64,000 bases of DNA from an uncultured Clostridium sp. (lineage in GTDB: Bacteria; Bacillota; Clostridia; TANB77; CAG-508), in the NCBI GenBank assembly GCA_946565805.1, contig CAMNWO010000001.1:62001-126000 (forward strand), read 5' to 3'. The notes beneath the pieces were generated by a model. It was not told the DNA's origin. It was given only the letters and a program-made list of their open reading frames with translations, and did no database searches. The position numbers were made by a program, and so were the translations under genes. Positions 56,244-64,000 of the stretch are shown here, one piece after another. Position 1 is the first letter of the stretch. Each line of letters opens with the position of its first letter.

Positions 56244-56900
56244 TTATACTTGTTTATAGGTAGATGGTATTTCAAATAGTTTATTATCAACCTCGTAAGA
56301 GATATCTACTTTTAGTGTTTCTTCATAATCTCCCACAATTGTCTTAATGTAAACTAATTTGTCACCATCAAAATAAAATCTTGTTTTTGTCTTCTGTTCG
56401 TCTATGTTATTTATATCTTTCATTAAAAACTCTGTTACCTTTTCGTATTCCTCATAATCATATTTTTTTCCTTCTATTTTTTCTTTTCCTTCTGTATAAG
56501 TTTTATCTTTTACCTCTTCTAGTTGAGATATCACTTTATTTAAGTCTGTTTCATTATTTTGATACGTATAATAAGCTTGTTGATCATCTACTACTAAATA
56601 AGAATTTCCATCTTTTACAATAAATTTTGACTTTTTTCCATTGCGTGTTGTTTCATTATATGCCTTGTTATCTTTTTTAGCATAATAAATTGCATTTTCA
56701 TTGTCTAATGTTGTAGTAATACCATATGTTTGTTTTTCTATTAATTTAGAATGCAATTTTTCTATTTGGGATGCTTTTTTCTCTTCTACAGTTCCTTTTT
56801 GTTTCTTTTCAGATCCTATCCACCATACTAATCCTGCAATAATTGCTAAGATTAGGACAATAGCTACTACTATTAAAATTATTTTTTTCGTTTTATTCAT
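56244..56900 (-). CDS. unknown membrane-anchored protein
   Basis: 218 residues: N-terminal helix (IILIVVAIVLILAIIAGLVW), then an extracytoplasmic beta-rich domain (KQTYGITTTLDNENAIYYAK; NSYLVVDDQQAYYTYQNNE) that resembles LolA-like or DUF4412-like lipid-binding folds only in outline. Not recognised. Lies 22 bases before the dehydrogenase gene and may be co-transcribed. No CGG. Confidence 0.6.
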   Translation of the reverse strand: MNKTKKIILIVVAIVLILAIIAGLVWWIGSEKKQKGTVEEKKASQIEKLHSKLIEKQTYGITTTLDNENAIYYAKKDNKAYNETTRNGKKSKFIVKDGNSYLVVDDQQAYYTYQNNETDLNKVISQLEEVKDKTYTEGKEKIEGKKYDYEEYEKVTEFLMKDINNIDEQKTKTRFYFDGDKLVYIKTIVGDYEETLKVDISYEVDNKLFEIPSTYKQV

Positions 56901-56970
56901 TTTTTTCCTCCTTTGTTTTTTGTACGCTTATCCTACATCATGATTTTTTCCTCCGTCCCCAAAACCATGA

Positions 56971-58116
56971 CTAATCTCCTAAATTGATGCCTATATTTCT
57001 TGCTGTTTTTATTAAGTCGTCATCCATTTCTACTTTTCTTAAATTACTTTCTTCTGTGTTGCCAGAAACAGCACCTATTTTGGTGTTTTTTCCTACTACT
57101 TCTTCTAAAGATACTGAATCTAATTTTCCGTTTTTGATAATAGCCAATGTTCCAAATTTCCCTTCTAATGCTAATTCCATTGCTTTGGTTCCATATTTAG
57201 TTGATAATACTCTATCAAATGCTGTTGGTGTTCCTCCTCTTTGCATATATCCTAAGGTTGTATTTCTTGCTTCTAGTCCTGTTAATTCTTGTAGTTGTTT
57301 TGCTACTACTTGTCCAACTCCACCTAATTTTGTGTTGTCAACACCTTCACCATTGTCTCTTTTTCCCATAATGGTAATTTCGCCATCTTTTGGTGCAGCT
57401 CCTTCTGCTACTACCACAACACTAAAGTTCTTTCCTCTTTTTTTTCTATTTTCAATCTTTTCTGCTACTCTTTTTATATTATATGGAATTTCTGGTATTA
57501 AGGCTACATCTGCTCCTCCTGCTACTGCTGCTTCCAAAGCAATCCAACCAGCATATCTTCCCATTACTTCTAATACCATAATTCTATGATGAGTTGCTCC
57601 TGTTGTGTGTAATCTATCTAAAGCTTCCATAGCTACTGATACAGCTGTGTTGTATCCAAAAGTTATTTCAGTACAAGCAACGTCATTGTCAATCGTTTTT
57701 GGTACTCCAATTACATTAACACCTTTGGTAGAAAAGTCCCTTGCTGATTTTTGTGTTCCATCTCCTCCTAGGGTAAAGATACAATCAAACCCAAAGTCTT
57801 TGATATTTTGTATCGCTTGGTCTGACATGTCTTTGTATTCTACACTACCATCTTCTTTTACCATTTTGTAATGAAACAGGTTGGCATTGGTTGATGAACC
57901 AATAATAGATCCTCCTTTTGGCAATATTCCCATTGCTTCTCCATTTGCTGCTGTTGATAATAATTCAAAATCTTTTTTTAATAATCCATTATATCCATCT
58001 ATAATTCCATAACATTCTACACCATGATTTTCTGCTGTTTTTACAATCGCTCTAATAACCGCATTAAAGCCTGATACGTCTCCTCCATTCGCTAATATTC
58101 CTACTTTTTTTAACAT
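56971..58116 (-). CDS. pfkA: 6-phosphofructokinase
   Basis: 381 residues. GILANGGDVSGFNAVIRAIV, FTLGGDGTQKSA, PKTIDNDVACTE, MVLEVMGRYAGWIA, MQRGGTPTAFDRVLSTKYG. The Gly in GGDGT with the Lys in PKTIDND is the combination seen in group III enzymes that use ATP rather than pyrophosphate; cofactor is inferred from those two residues. Key step of glycolysis. CGG occurs only across codons (AAC GGA, GCG GTT). Confidence 0.93.
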   Translation of the reverse strand: MLKKVGILANGGDVSGFNAVIRAIVKTAENHGVECYGIIDGYNGLLKKDFELLSTAANGEAMGILPKGGSIIGSSTNANLFHYKMVKEDGSVEYKDMSDQAIQNIKDFGFDCIFTLGGDGTQKSARDFSTKGVNVIGVPKTIDNDVACTEITFGYNTAVSVAMEALDRLHTTGATHHRIMVLEVMGRYAGWIALEAAVAGGADVALIPEIPYNIKRVAEKIENRKKRGKNFSVVVVAEGAAPKDGEITIMGKRDNGEGVDNTKLGGVGQVVAKQLQELTGLEARNTTLGYMQRGGTPTAFDRVLSTKYGTKAMELALEGKFGTLAIIKNGKLDSVSLEEVVGKNTKIGAVSGNTEESNLRKVEMDDDLIKTARNIGINLGD

Positions 58117-58270
58117 TTAAAAAATCCTCCTTATTCTTATGTTGTTTTCTTTTCTTATTATATCAATAAATTGATTTTTTACAACACTTTTTGGAAGTTT
58201 TTTATCTTTTTTAAAATCTATGCTTTTATAAACATGTCACAAAATGTCAATACAATTCTTTTTTAATTTA

Positions 58271-58279
58271 TGGGATAAT
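58271..58279 (+). promoter_or_regulatory. extended -10 promoter
   Basis: TGGGATAAT is a TG-N-GATAAT extended -10 element, 30 bases before the small regulator gene; the -35 is poor. Confidence 0.5.
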
Positions 58280-58308
58280 AACTTTAATTTAAAAATTAAG
58301 GTGATTGT

Positions 58309-58515
58309 ATGATTAAAGAAAAAAGAAAACTGAAAAAATACACACAGGAGGAAATGTCAAAACTCCTTGGAATAAGTTTAAGACAATATGTAAGAATTGA
58401 TAATGAAGAAGACTTACCAAGAAGAGATGTTCTTAGAAGTTTAATCATAGAATTAGATTTGACCAATGAAGAAATTGGAGAATATATTAGAAAAATAACT
58501 AAGAATATTGCCTAA
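58309..58515 (+). CDS. small XRE-type helix-turn-helix regulator
   Basis: 68 residues: KRKLKKYTQEEMSKLLGISL then RQYVRIDNEEDLPRRDVLRS, a complete HTH_XRE domain and little else. Probably a repressor; targets unknown. Own promoter and terminator; convergent with spoIIIAH. Contains no CGG. Confidence 0.78.
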   Translation: MIKEKRKLKKYTQEEMSKLLGISLRQYVRIDNEEDLPRRDVLRSLIIELDLTNEEIGEYIRKITKNIA

Positions 58516-58549
58516 AAAAATAAGGGCTTATTTTTTTGCCCTTATTTTC
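58514..58549. terminator. bidirectional terminator
   Basis: AAAATAAGGGC and GCCCTTATTTT arms between the HTH gene and spoIIIAH. Confidence 0.85.
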
Positions 58550-58550
58550 C

Positions 58551-59210
58551 CTATTTTGTAGCAATATGTATGTTTTCTATCTCAGCTTTCATTTCCCTTG
58601 AGATAATATTTTGAATTTGAGCTACTTCTTCTTGTTTTATTTCATCTGCTTTAATAATAATACTAATACTATTACCATTTACAAAAATAATACTATTTTC
58701 AAAACCTTTCGTTCGAATTAAATTTTCACAAATCATAATACTATTTTTAGTTTCATTTATTCTCTGTATTTCCTGTGTTGCTGTTTGCTTCTGTGTTTCT
58801 AGGGAATTGTTACTATTCAAAACTTTTTCATAGGTTTCTGTCATTTGTGAATACATTGTATCCCTTTCTAATTTGGATTTCACAAAATAGTCATCACTAT
58901 TATTGCTACTCGTTGGTGTTATTGCTGTTGCATTTTCTGTTGTTATTTGATTATTAGCAATACTGTTACTCTCTATTTCATTGGTTGTAGTATTATTTGA
59001 ATTTGTATTTTCTGGAACTACATCATTACTATTCACTAAAGTAGCATCTCCTATATCTGCTAACTGCATATCATCTCCAGCTTCCATTTGCATGGCTGTT
59101 TCTACTGATGTTTGCTTTTCTGTATTGGTAGTATAATTTAAATAGCCTGCTGTCATCAACATTAACACAATGGCATAAACAATCACTTGATTTTTCTTAA
59201 ACAATTTCAT
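58551..59210 (-). CDS. spoIIIAH: stage III sporulation protein AH
   Basis: 219 residues: N-terminal helix (VIVYAIVLMLMTAGYLNY), an Asn/Thr-rich linker and a C-terminal YscJ/FliF-like ring-building domain (ERDTMYSQMTETYEKVLNSN; ENSIIFVNGNSISIIIKADE). It sits in the mother-cell membrane and pairs with SpoIIQ (47388-48218). Last gene of the operon. Confidence 0.92.
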   Translation of the reverse strand: MKLFKKNQVIVYAIVLMLMTAGYLNYTTNTEKQTSVETAMQMEAGDDMQLADIGDATLVNSNDVVPENTNSNNTTTNEIESNSIANNQITTENATAITPTSSNNSDDYFVKSKLERDTMYSQMTETYEKVLNSNNSLETQKQTATQEIQRINETKNSIMICENLIRTKGFENSIIFVNGNSISIIIKADEIKQEEVAQIQNIISREMKAEIENIHIATK

Positions 59211-59228
59211 TTTTTAATTTCCTCCTTT

Positions 59229-59336
59229 GATGTTTTTTGGGACGGGGTCAAAAAACATCAGTTTATTTTTTATTTTGCATCTTTTCATTTAATGAAAACT
59301 TAGCGATGTTTTTTGACCCCGTCCCAAAAAACATCA
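59229..59336. repeat. GATGTTTTTTG repeat pair (subfamily B) inside the spoIIIA operon
   Basis: Two inverted copies of the unit around GGGACGGGG, with about 45 bases between, in the gap between spoIIIAG and spoIIIAH. Nearly identical to 49307-49416. Confidence 0.9.
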
Positions 59337-59960
59337 TCGCATTTCAAACACTTGTATTTTATGAGTTGCTAGGCCAGTTACTGCTTCTACTGCTTGTATA
59401 ATGTTGGTTTTGATTTCTGCATTATTAGCCCCTTTAGCTGTGATGATAGCTCCTTCTACTTTTGGTTGAACGACTTTTTGTGTAATCGGCATTTTTTCTC
59501 CGTTTTCTTCTTGGTAAATAATATCTTTTTGTGAATCAGTTTCTTGTATTTTTCTGGTTCCTCCTGATGTATCATTTTCTTCTGTATTGCTAGTTTTGGT
59601 TGTTTCATTATACATAGCAATTACCTCACTTGACTCCGAGTAGTTTACAAATACCTTAACTTCTCCTACTCCTTGTATCTTAGACAATATTCCTTCTAAC
59701 TGTTCTGCTAGATTATCTGTTGTTGACATGTTGTTTTCAGTTTTTGTAATATTTTGATTGGTTCTAGCTAATTGCTTTGAACTAGTATTATTTTCTGGTT
59801 TGGTCGTTTGTTTATTTCCATTCCAAATCAAATTAATGATGACAATTGTTACAATTAATAGAACTACAAAAAAAACTAAGTTTTCAATTTTTTTCTTGTT
59901 ATTTCCTTCACTTTCTTCCGAATTACCTTTTGTTAATTGTTTTAATTTATCTCTAAACAT
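59334..59960 (-). CDS. spoIIIAG: stage III sporulation protein AG
   Basis: 208 residues: one membrane helix (NLVFFVVLLIVTIVIINLIW) and the ring-building domain (LEGILSKIQGVGEVKVFVNY; PKVEGAIITAKGANNAEIKT). Forms the large ring of the feeding-tube channel. Its stop codon is part of, or next to, the repeat at 59229-59336. It overlaps the corrected end of spoIIIAF by 19 bases. Confidence 0.92.
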   Translation of the reverse strand: MFRDKLKQLTKGNSEESEGNNKKKIENLVFFVVLLIVTIVIINLIWNGNKQTTKPENNTSSKQLARTNQNITKTENNMSTTDNLAEQLEGILSKIQGVGEVKVFVNYSESSEVIAMYNETTKTSNTEENDTSGGTRKIQETDSQKDIIYQEENGEKMPITQKVVQPKVEGAIITAKGANNAEIKTNIIQAVEAVTGLATHKIQVFEMR

Positions 59961-60590
59961 TTTTCATTCACCCCATATTCTTCTATTAAAAACATTTTGA
60001 TGTTTTGAATGTCCGATTTTTTTACTTTTGTATTTTCTTCTAAGCTTTTTTCTTCTGTTTTGTTTTCTTCTTGCTTAATTGTGGTATCAACTGGTTTTAT
60101 TTTTTGTATGCCGTGTTACTATTTTATTTTCTAAATTTTGCTCTTCTTTTGTTTCATTTTCACTTGTTTCGCTTTCTGTTTGTTTTTCTACTTTTATTTT
60201 AATTTTTGTTATTTTTGTTTCTTCTTCCTTATCTGAAATTTGTACTTTTACTTTACAATCTTTTACTTGATATCCCTTTTCTTTCATTTTTTTACTGATA
60301 TCTTTTTCTAATTCTTGTGTATATAGTTCTTTAATTCTCTCATTCATTGAACTTTGGTCGACAGTTGTACTTGTTTCTGTTGTGATATAGTTTTCTAGGT
60401 TAAATGTGTCTTCTTTGAAAACCTCTTGATGTGTTATAAATGGAGAAACAATTGTGAATAATACATAAATTCCCATAACCATTCTAATATATTTTTTAGT
60501 TTTATTATTGGGTAATAACATTTCTAAAATTGATACAATTACGATTGCTAATCCTAGTCCTTTTACCCATGAACTCATAAATTCTATCAT
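59942..60590 (-). CDS. spoIIIAF: stage III sporulation protein AF, one CGG +1 site
   Basis: 215 residues after correction. Two N-terminal helices (MIEFMSSWVKGLGLAIVIVS; IRMVMGIYVLFTIVSPFITH), then a charged linker. Skipping the C of CGG at 60111-60113 extends the chain from IVT through GIQKIKPVDTTIKQEE to the family's ending FLIEEYGVNEKCLEIN. Without it, eight foreign residues and a stop follow. The corrected end overlaps spoIIIAG, the usual arrangement. Confidence 0.9.
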
Positions 60591-60602
60591 TACTATATCC
60601 CC

Positions 60603-61751
60603 TTACCTATACATCATTCCACTATTCGATATTTTTAAAACCAATGTGGTTCCAATAATAATCATAAAAGAAATACTAGTTAATATTGCTAGAAAAATTT
60701 TAAAAATGTCACCTATCTGTTCTAGTAAGTTAGTTACTTTTTCATCTGCAATTGGCTGTATCACACTTGCTAGCAATTTGTAGGCAAATGTCAGGGTTGC
60801 TAATTTTATAATTGGCATCATACAAATTCCTAATATAATCATAACGCCTACTAGTCCTACTGCGTTTTTTAAGATAACACCACATCCTAAAACAGTATCC
60901 ACAGCATCTCCTAATATTTTCCCTACTACTGGAATAGCTGAACTTACCACTGCTTTTGTCGTTTTGGCTGTAATCCCATCTACACTACTTGCCATTGTTC
61001 CCTCTAGAGAAACAACACCAACAAATATTGTTAAAATCACCCCCAAAAACCATACAATTCCAGATTTGAAAAATTTGGCTAACTTATCTACTTTTATTTG
61101 GTCTGAAAGCTTAGATAAAATTACCATTGCCGTAAAAATCATGACAAATGGAAGGATGACGTTTTGTATCATATTTCCTATGAAATTTATCATAAACAAT
61201 ATAATTGGTTCTATTACACCACTTGTTGCAATACTTCCTGTCGCCATCATTAATGTAATTAACAGTGGAACTAGCATATTCATAAAAGCCACTAAATTCG
61301 TAGTAGTATCTTGCACCATTTTCACAATATCTGAAAAATTAGTTAAGATAATGGTAATAATTAATATGTACTGTGCATAATAAATCAATTTGGCAATTCC
61401 TTCGTTTTCTAAGCTTTCGCTAATTGATTTCAAAATACTGTGAATTACAATAATAACTAAAATACTACCAATTGCTTTTATACTACTTACAACCTCTGTC
61501 CCTAATAAATTCAAGGCTCTTTTTGCAATTGTCGAATTATCAACTTCTCCCTTAATAGCATCATTTAATACATCTCCTACATCTATATCTTCAAAAAACT
61601 CACCTGCATATTGCTTTGAACTTTTTAGGAACTCTTGTATTCCAAATTCTTCCTTTTGTTCTTGAATAGTATCCTCATTATTAGCATAAACATAGGAAAT
61701 AGGAACCATCATAAAACACACTACCAGTATCAATAATAATTTTCTTTTCAT
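60603..61751 (-). CDS. spoIIIAE: stage III sporulation protein AE
   Basis: 382 residues: a signal peptide (LLLILVVCFMMVPISYVYA) and about eight hydrophobic segments, with GVVSLEGTMASSVDGITAKT and AIPVVGKILGDAVDTVLGCG as family landmarks. Polytopic channel component of the SpoIIIA-SpoIIQ complex. CGG only across codons (ACG GCA). Confidence 0.93.
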   Translation of the reverse strand: MKRKLLLILVVCFMMVPISYVYANNEDTIQEQKEEFGIQEFLKSSKQYAGEFFEDIDVGDVLNDAIKGEVDNSTIAKRALNLLGTEVVSSIKAIGSILVIIVIHSILKSISESLENEGIAKLIYYAQYILIITIILTNFSDIVKMVQDTTTNLVAFMNMLVPLLITLMMATGSIATSGVIEPIILFMINFIGNMIQNVILPFVMIFTAMVILSKLSDQIKVDKLAKFFKSGIVWFLGVILTIFVGVVSLEGTMASSVDGITAKTTKAVVSSAIPVVGKILGDAVDTVLGCGVILKNAVGLVGVMIILGICMMPIIKLATLTFAYKLLASVIQPIADEKVTNLLEQIGDIFKIFLAILTSISFMIIIGTTLVLKISNSGMMYR

Positions 61752-61780
61752 TTGTTTGTACTCCTTTGTGGCTAGTTTTG

Positions 61781-61830
61781 GCTAGTTTTGGGACAGGCAC
61801 AGAACTAGCCAAAGTGGATACTTTTGGAAC
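61781..61830. repeat. GGGACAGGCACA repeat (subfamily C), partial, inside the spoIIIA operon
   Basis: GGCTAGTTTTGGGACAGGCA, then CAGAACTAGCCAAAGTGG; flanked by a diverged GGAACAGGCC. Between spoIIIAD and spoIIIAE. Confidence 0.8.
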
Positions 61831-61841
61831 AGGCCTGCTTC

Positions 61842-62228
61842 TTAAGGCAATATTTTTAGTATTATCTCCAATAAACCTGATATGATTGGGATTGACATAG
61901 ATATAATAATAATTTTACTGCCTATTTCAATTTTGCTAGCAATAGCCGCTTCTCCTGAGTCTTTGCAAATACTAACCGCAAATTCTGATAAAAAGGCAAT
62001 TCCTGTTATTTTAATTAGTAATGCTAAGAAAGTACTATTTATGGATGCTTTATTAGCTAAGGATTGCAATAACATAATAATTCCTTGTAACTTGTCCATT
62101 ACTAATAATAAAATCAACACCCCTGTTAATAAGCTGATATAAATAGCAAATTCTGGTCGATATTGTTTTAATAAGATAATTATGATAAGAGCAATTAATG
62201 CAATTCCTATTATCTTAATAATTTCCAT
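61842..62228 (-). CDS. spoIIIAD: stage III sporulation protein AD
   Basis: 128 residues with four hydrophobic segments (MEIIKIIGIALIALIIIILL; SEFAVSICKDSGEAAIASKI). I take ATG 62228, preceded by AAGGGGGG; an upstream reading would run into the repeat at 62256. Small membrane component of the SpoIIIA channel. Confidence 0.92.
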   Translation of the reverse strand: MEIIKIIGIALIALIIIILLKQYRPEFAIYISLLTGVLILLLVMDKLQGIIMLLQSLANKASINSTFLALLIKITGIAFLSEFAVSICKDSGEAAIASKIEIGSKIIIISMSIPIISGLLEIILKILP

Positions 62229-62255
62229 TATTTTTGCCCCCCTTAAGTTAGTTTT

Positions 62256-62319
62256 GGTTAAAGTGGGACAGGCACACAATATCCATTAATGGTCAAGTTG
62301 TGCCTGTCCCACTTTAACC
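62256..62319. repeat. GGGACAGGCACA inverted repeat (subfamily C) inside the spoIIIA operon
   Basis: GGTTAAAGTGGGACAGGCAC and its exact inverse flank about 22 bases, between spoIIIAC and spoIIIAD. Confidence 0.92.
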
Positions 62320-62321
62320 AC

Positions 62322-62516
62322 TCATAGATTAAATATTGTCCTGACGGTACTAAATAATCCACTTATTTCTTTGATTACCATTGTTAAAACAATTACAAGG
62401 CCTGCTAGTGTCGTCATCATGGCTTGATCTTCTCTACCAGCTCTTACTAATACTTGATGTAATACAGCAACTAAAATTCCAATTGCTGCTATTTTGAATA
62501 ATAAATTAATGTCCAT
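62322..62516 (-). CDS. spoIIIAC: stage III sporulation protein AC
   Basis: 64 residues with two hydrophobic segments (LLFKIAAIGILVAVLHQVLV; MMTTLAGLVIVLTMVIKEIS), the family's normal size. Intact. Confidence 0.93.
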   Translation of the reverse strand: MDINLLFKIAAIGILVAVLHQVLVRAGREDQAMMTTLAGLVIVLTMVIKEISGLFSTVRTIFNL

Positions 62517-62555
62517 CCTTTTTTCTTCCTTCCTCTAATACAAGATAACTTTACG

Positions 62556-63065
62556 CTAACATAAAATGATGACAATCGCTAATCCTATTGTTGTCCCTAG
62601 TTTGCTGTATAATTTTTCATTTTTTTCTCTTTGTTCTTGGGCTTCTTTCAACTGTGTTTCTAAAAATTTTTGAGTGATTTCAATTTGACTAGTTTGTCCT
62701 TCCATATCGGTTTGTCCTAATAGTTTTGATAAGGTTTTTAATACATACCTATCTTCTTTTGTTAGGTTATTTTCGCTTTCTTCAATTGCTTGTTCCCATG
62801 CTATATTAGCTGTTCTAGTTTGCATTTTTTCTTTTGCTAGTATAAATACTTGTCCTATACTTTTACTTGTATTTTGAGCAATCTCTCCAAATATTTCGGG
62901 TAGCGGTTCATATGTAAATTTAATTTTTGCTTGGAGCATATTTAAAGCATTTTTCATCTCTTCTAATTCATTTACTCTTATAACATATTTCTTAGATATA
63001 TATCTTCCTATTAAGCTACATGCTACTAAGATAATAAATAGCATGAAATATTTTATCATTTGCAT
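62556..63065 (-). CDS. spoIIIAB: stage III sporulation protein AB
   Basis: About 169 residues: hydrophobic start (MIKYFMLFIILVACSLIGRY), a soluble helical middle (NALNMLQAKIKFTYEPLPEI) and a hydrophobic end (TTIGLAIVIIL), as in the family, which resembles type II secretion GspF. I prefer the ATG at 63065 over an earlier one at 63089 because AGAGGA lies nine bases upstream. Confidence 0.9.
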   Translation of the reverse strand: MQMIKYFMLFIILVACSLIGRYISKKYVIRVNELEEMKNALNMLQAKIKFTYEPLPEIFGEIAQNTSKSIGQVFILAKEKMQTRTANIAWEQAIEESENNLTKEDRYVLKTLSKLLGQTDMEGQTSQIEITQKFLETQLKEAQEQREKNEKLYSKLGTTIGLAIVIILC

Positions 63066-63135
63066 TGGTTTGTCCTCTTTTCTTTTCAAATTACTATATT
63101 ATATGCAAGAAATTTTTGTTTTAGAACTTTATTTA

Positions 63136-64000
63136 TTATAAAAAAATTACTTTCTCTATTTGTTTAGTTTCAATCAGGTGCTTGATTTGTGGATTGTTTT
63201 TAACATCTTCCATTGTTCTTCCATGCATCGTAAATATGCCTTTAACACCTGACAAAATGGCTTCTCCGTATAGCTAAAACATCTTCTTTTGAACCAATTT
63301 CATCACAAGCAATTACCTCTGGTGCCATAGAACGAATTAGCATTTTCATTCCTTTTGCTTTGCTAATATTTTCTATTACATCTGTCCTAATTCCAATATC
63401 ATTTTGTGGTGCACCTTTATACATTGCTGCTATTTCTCCTCTTTCGTCTACTACACCACATGTCATTCCTTTGAAATGAATATTCGTAATACCATTGCTA
63501 ATGTTTCGAATCATATCTCGTAACATTGTAGTTTTTCCTTTTCCTGGTGGTGAAACAATTAATGTATTATAGATGGTATTATTTTCCATGTCTATAATTT
63601 CTTTTAAAAGATGATTACTACAATTAATAACTTCTCTTGCTATTCTAAAATTCAAACTAGTAATGTATTTTAAATTGATAACTTTTCCGTTCCTCTGTTA
63701 CTGCTGTTCCTGCAATTCCAATTCGATGCCCCCCTCTAACTGTTAAAAATCCTTCACATATTTGATTTTTATAAGCATAAATAGAATTTTCACATAATTT
63801 TTCTAAGATTTGTAATATCTCTGTATTGCTGATTTGATAATCAATTACGATATCAGCTTGTCTTGTTTTTAATAAAATTGCTCTTTCTACCCTAATTCTT
63901 ATTTCTTGTAAATCATTTTGTAAATTTCTATCTTGCATTAATGTACTTCTTAATAATGAATAAATAGAACTTGGAAAATATCTTAATACTTCTTCTATTT
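63136..64000 (-). CDS. spoIIIAA: stage III sporulation protein AA (ATPase), 5' end beyond window, two CGG +1 sites
   Basis: The visible part starts in IEEVLRYFPSSIYSLLRSTL. AAA+/RecA-like core: TVRGGHRIGIAGTAV, Walker A SPPGKGKTTMLRDMIR, GVVDERGEIAAMYKG, Walker B APEVIACDEIGSKEDV. CGG at 63687-63689 must be shifted to join TAVTEE to GKVINLKYITSLNFRIARE, and CGG at 63266-63268 to join DVLAI to GEAILSGVKGIFTMHGRT and the normal C-terminus. Only with both does the full ATPase domain exist. First gene of the spoIIIA operon. Confidence 0.92.

Noticed and set aside
1..64000. Frameshifts as sequencing or assembly errors
   Set aside because: None lies in a long homopolymer and all 19 unavoidable shifts have the same form (extra C before an in-frame GGN). 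Error should hit all codon phases and intergenic DNA alike. A base-modification artefact at CGG cannot be fully excluded without reads, so this stays as the stated refutation test.
1..64000. Simple reassignment of CGG to another amino acid (such as Trp, reported in some Firmicutes)
   Set aside because: Reassignment keeps the frame; here the frame changes at the codon in every conserved gene.
1..64000. Classical P-site slippage as the mechanism
   Set aside because: The codon before CGG differs widely and mostly cannot re-pair one base on (ATG-C, TAT-C, CAG-C).
1..64000. CRISPR arrays, tRNA or rRNA genes
   Set aside because: No regularly spaced repeats and no tRNA T-arm pattern or rRNA stretches were seen on reading; a covariance-model scan would be decisive.

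Overview
The window reads as chromosome of an endospore-forming, anaerobic, low-G+C Clostridia-type bacterium (roughly 30% G+C by eye). Evidence: a spoIIIA operon (AA to AH), spoIIAA-spoIIAB-sigF, spoIID and a spoIIQ-like M23 gene, the class III ribonucleotide reductase pair nrdD-nrdG, and a T-box in front of valS. I see no rRNA, tRNA or CRISPR array and no complete transposon. Most genes lie on the minus strand; the plus strand carries rqcH and a scatter of short single-gene units.

Layout. 1-5.2 kb: a BceRSAB-type antimicrobial-peptide sensing and detoxification module with two matching operator-like boxes. 5.3-9.7 kb: a ferredoxin, an unknown protein, a GntR-ABC operon, an sdpRI-like pair and a 59-residue membrane protein. 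9.7-17.6 kb: nrdDG, a MATE-kinase fusion, a NatAB-type exporter and a Nudix-pyrophosphatase fusion. 17.7-22 kb: two ECF sigma/anti-sigma pairs and a VanY-type peptidase. 22.2-23.2 kb: a decayed RiPP-like cluster. 23.2-34.6 kb: a DnaB-like ATPase, a DUF2207 protein, rqcH, unknown genes and a duplicated pilin/SUMF1 cassette. 34.6-46 kb: addA, an acetyltransferase, a pentapeptide-repeat protein, murF, an ORF6N protein and a heterodimeric ABC exporter. 46-64 kb: lexA, the spoIIQ-spoIID-spoIIA block, valS, an iron alcohol dehydrogenase, pfkA and the spoIIIA operon.

The main discovery candidate is a decoding anomaly. Fourteen otherwise well-conserved genes contain 22 in-frame CGG codons, and at every one the conserved protein continues in the +1 frame, with the C skipped and GGN read as glycine. 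I found no in-frame CGG in any other recognisable conserved gene. A random insertion error would fall in all three codon phases, but these all fall in one. Three such sites in the glycine-rich tail of the DUF2207 protein add up to a full codon and restore the frame; another brings in the stop codon of an ABC exporter. This fits +1 frameshifting or four-base decoding (CGGN read as Gly) at CGG. The five in-frame CGG codons that do not shift are all in unrecognised orphan genes or a decayed one, which may be recent arrivals.

Other structure: a dispersed inverted-repeat family built on a GGGACRG core, found in at least ten places including inside the spoIIIA and spoIIA operons; a set of short orphan genes driven by near-consensus promoters, four of which share a TTTTATGT spacer; and a 22-codon hydrophobic ORF in a complete mini-transcript with promoter, ribosome-binding site and terminator.
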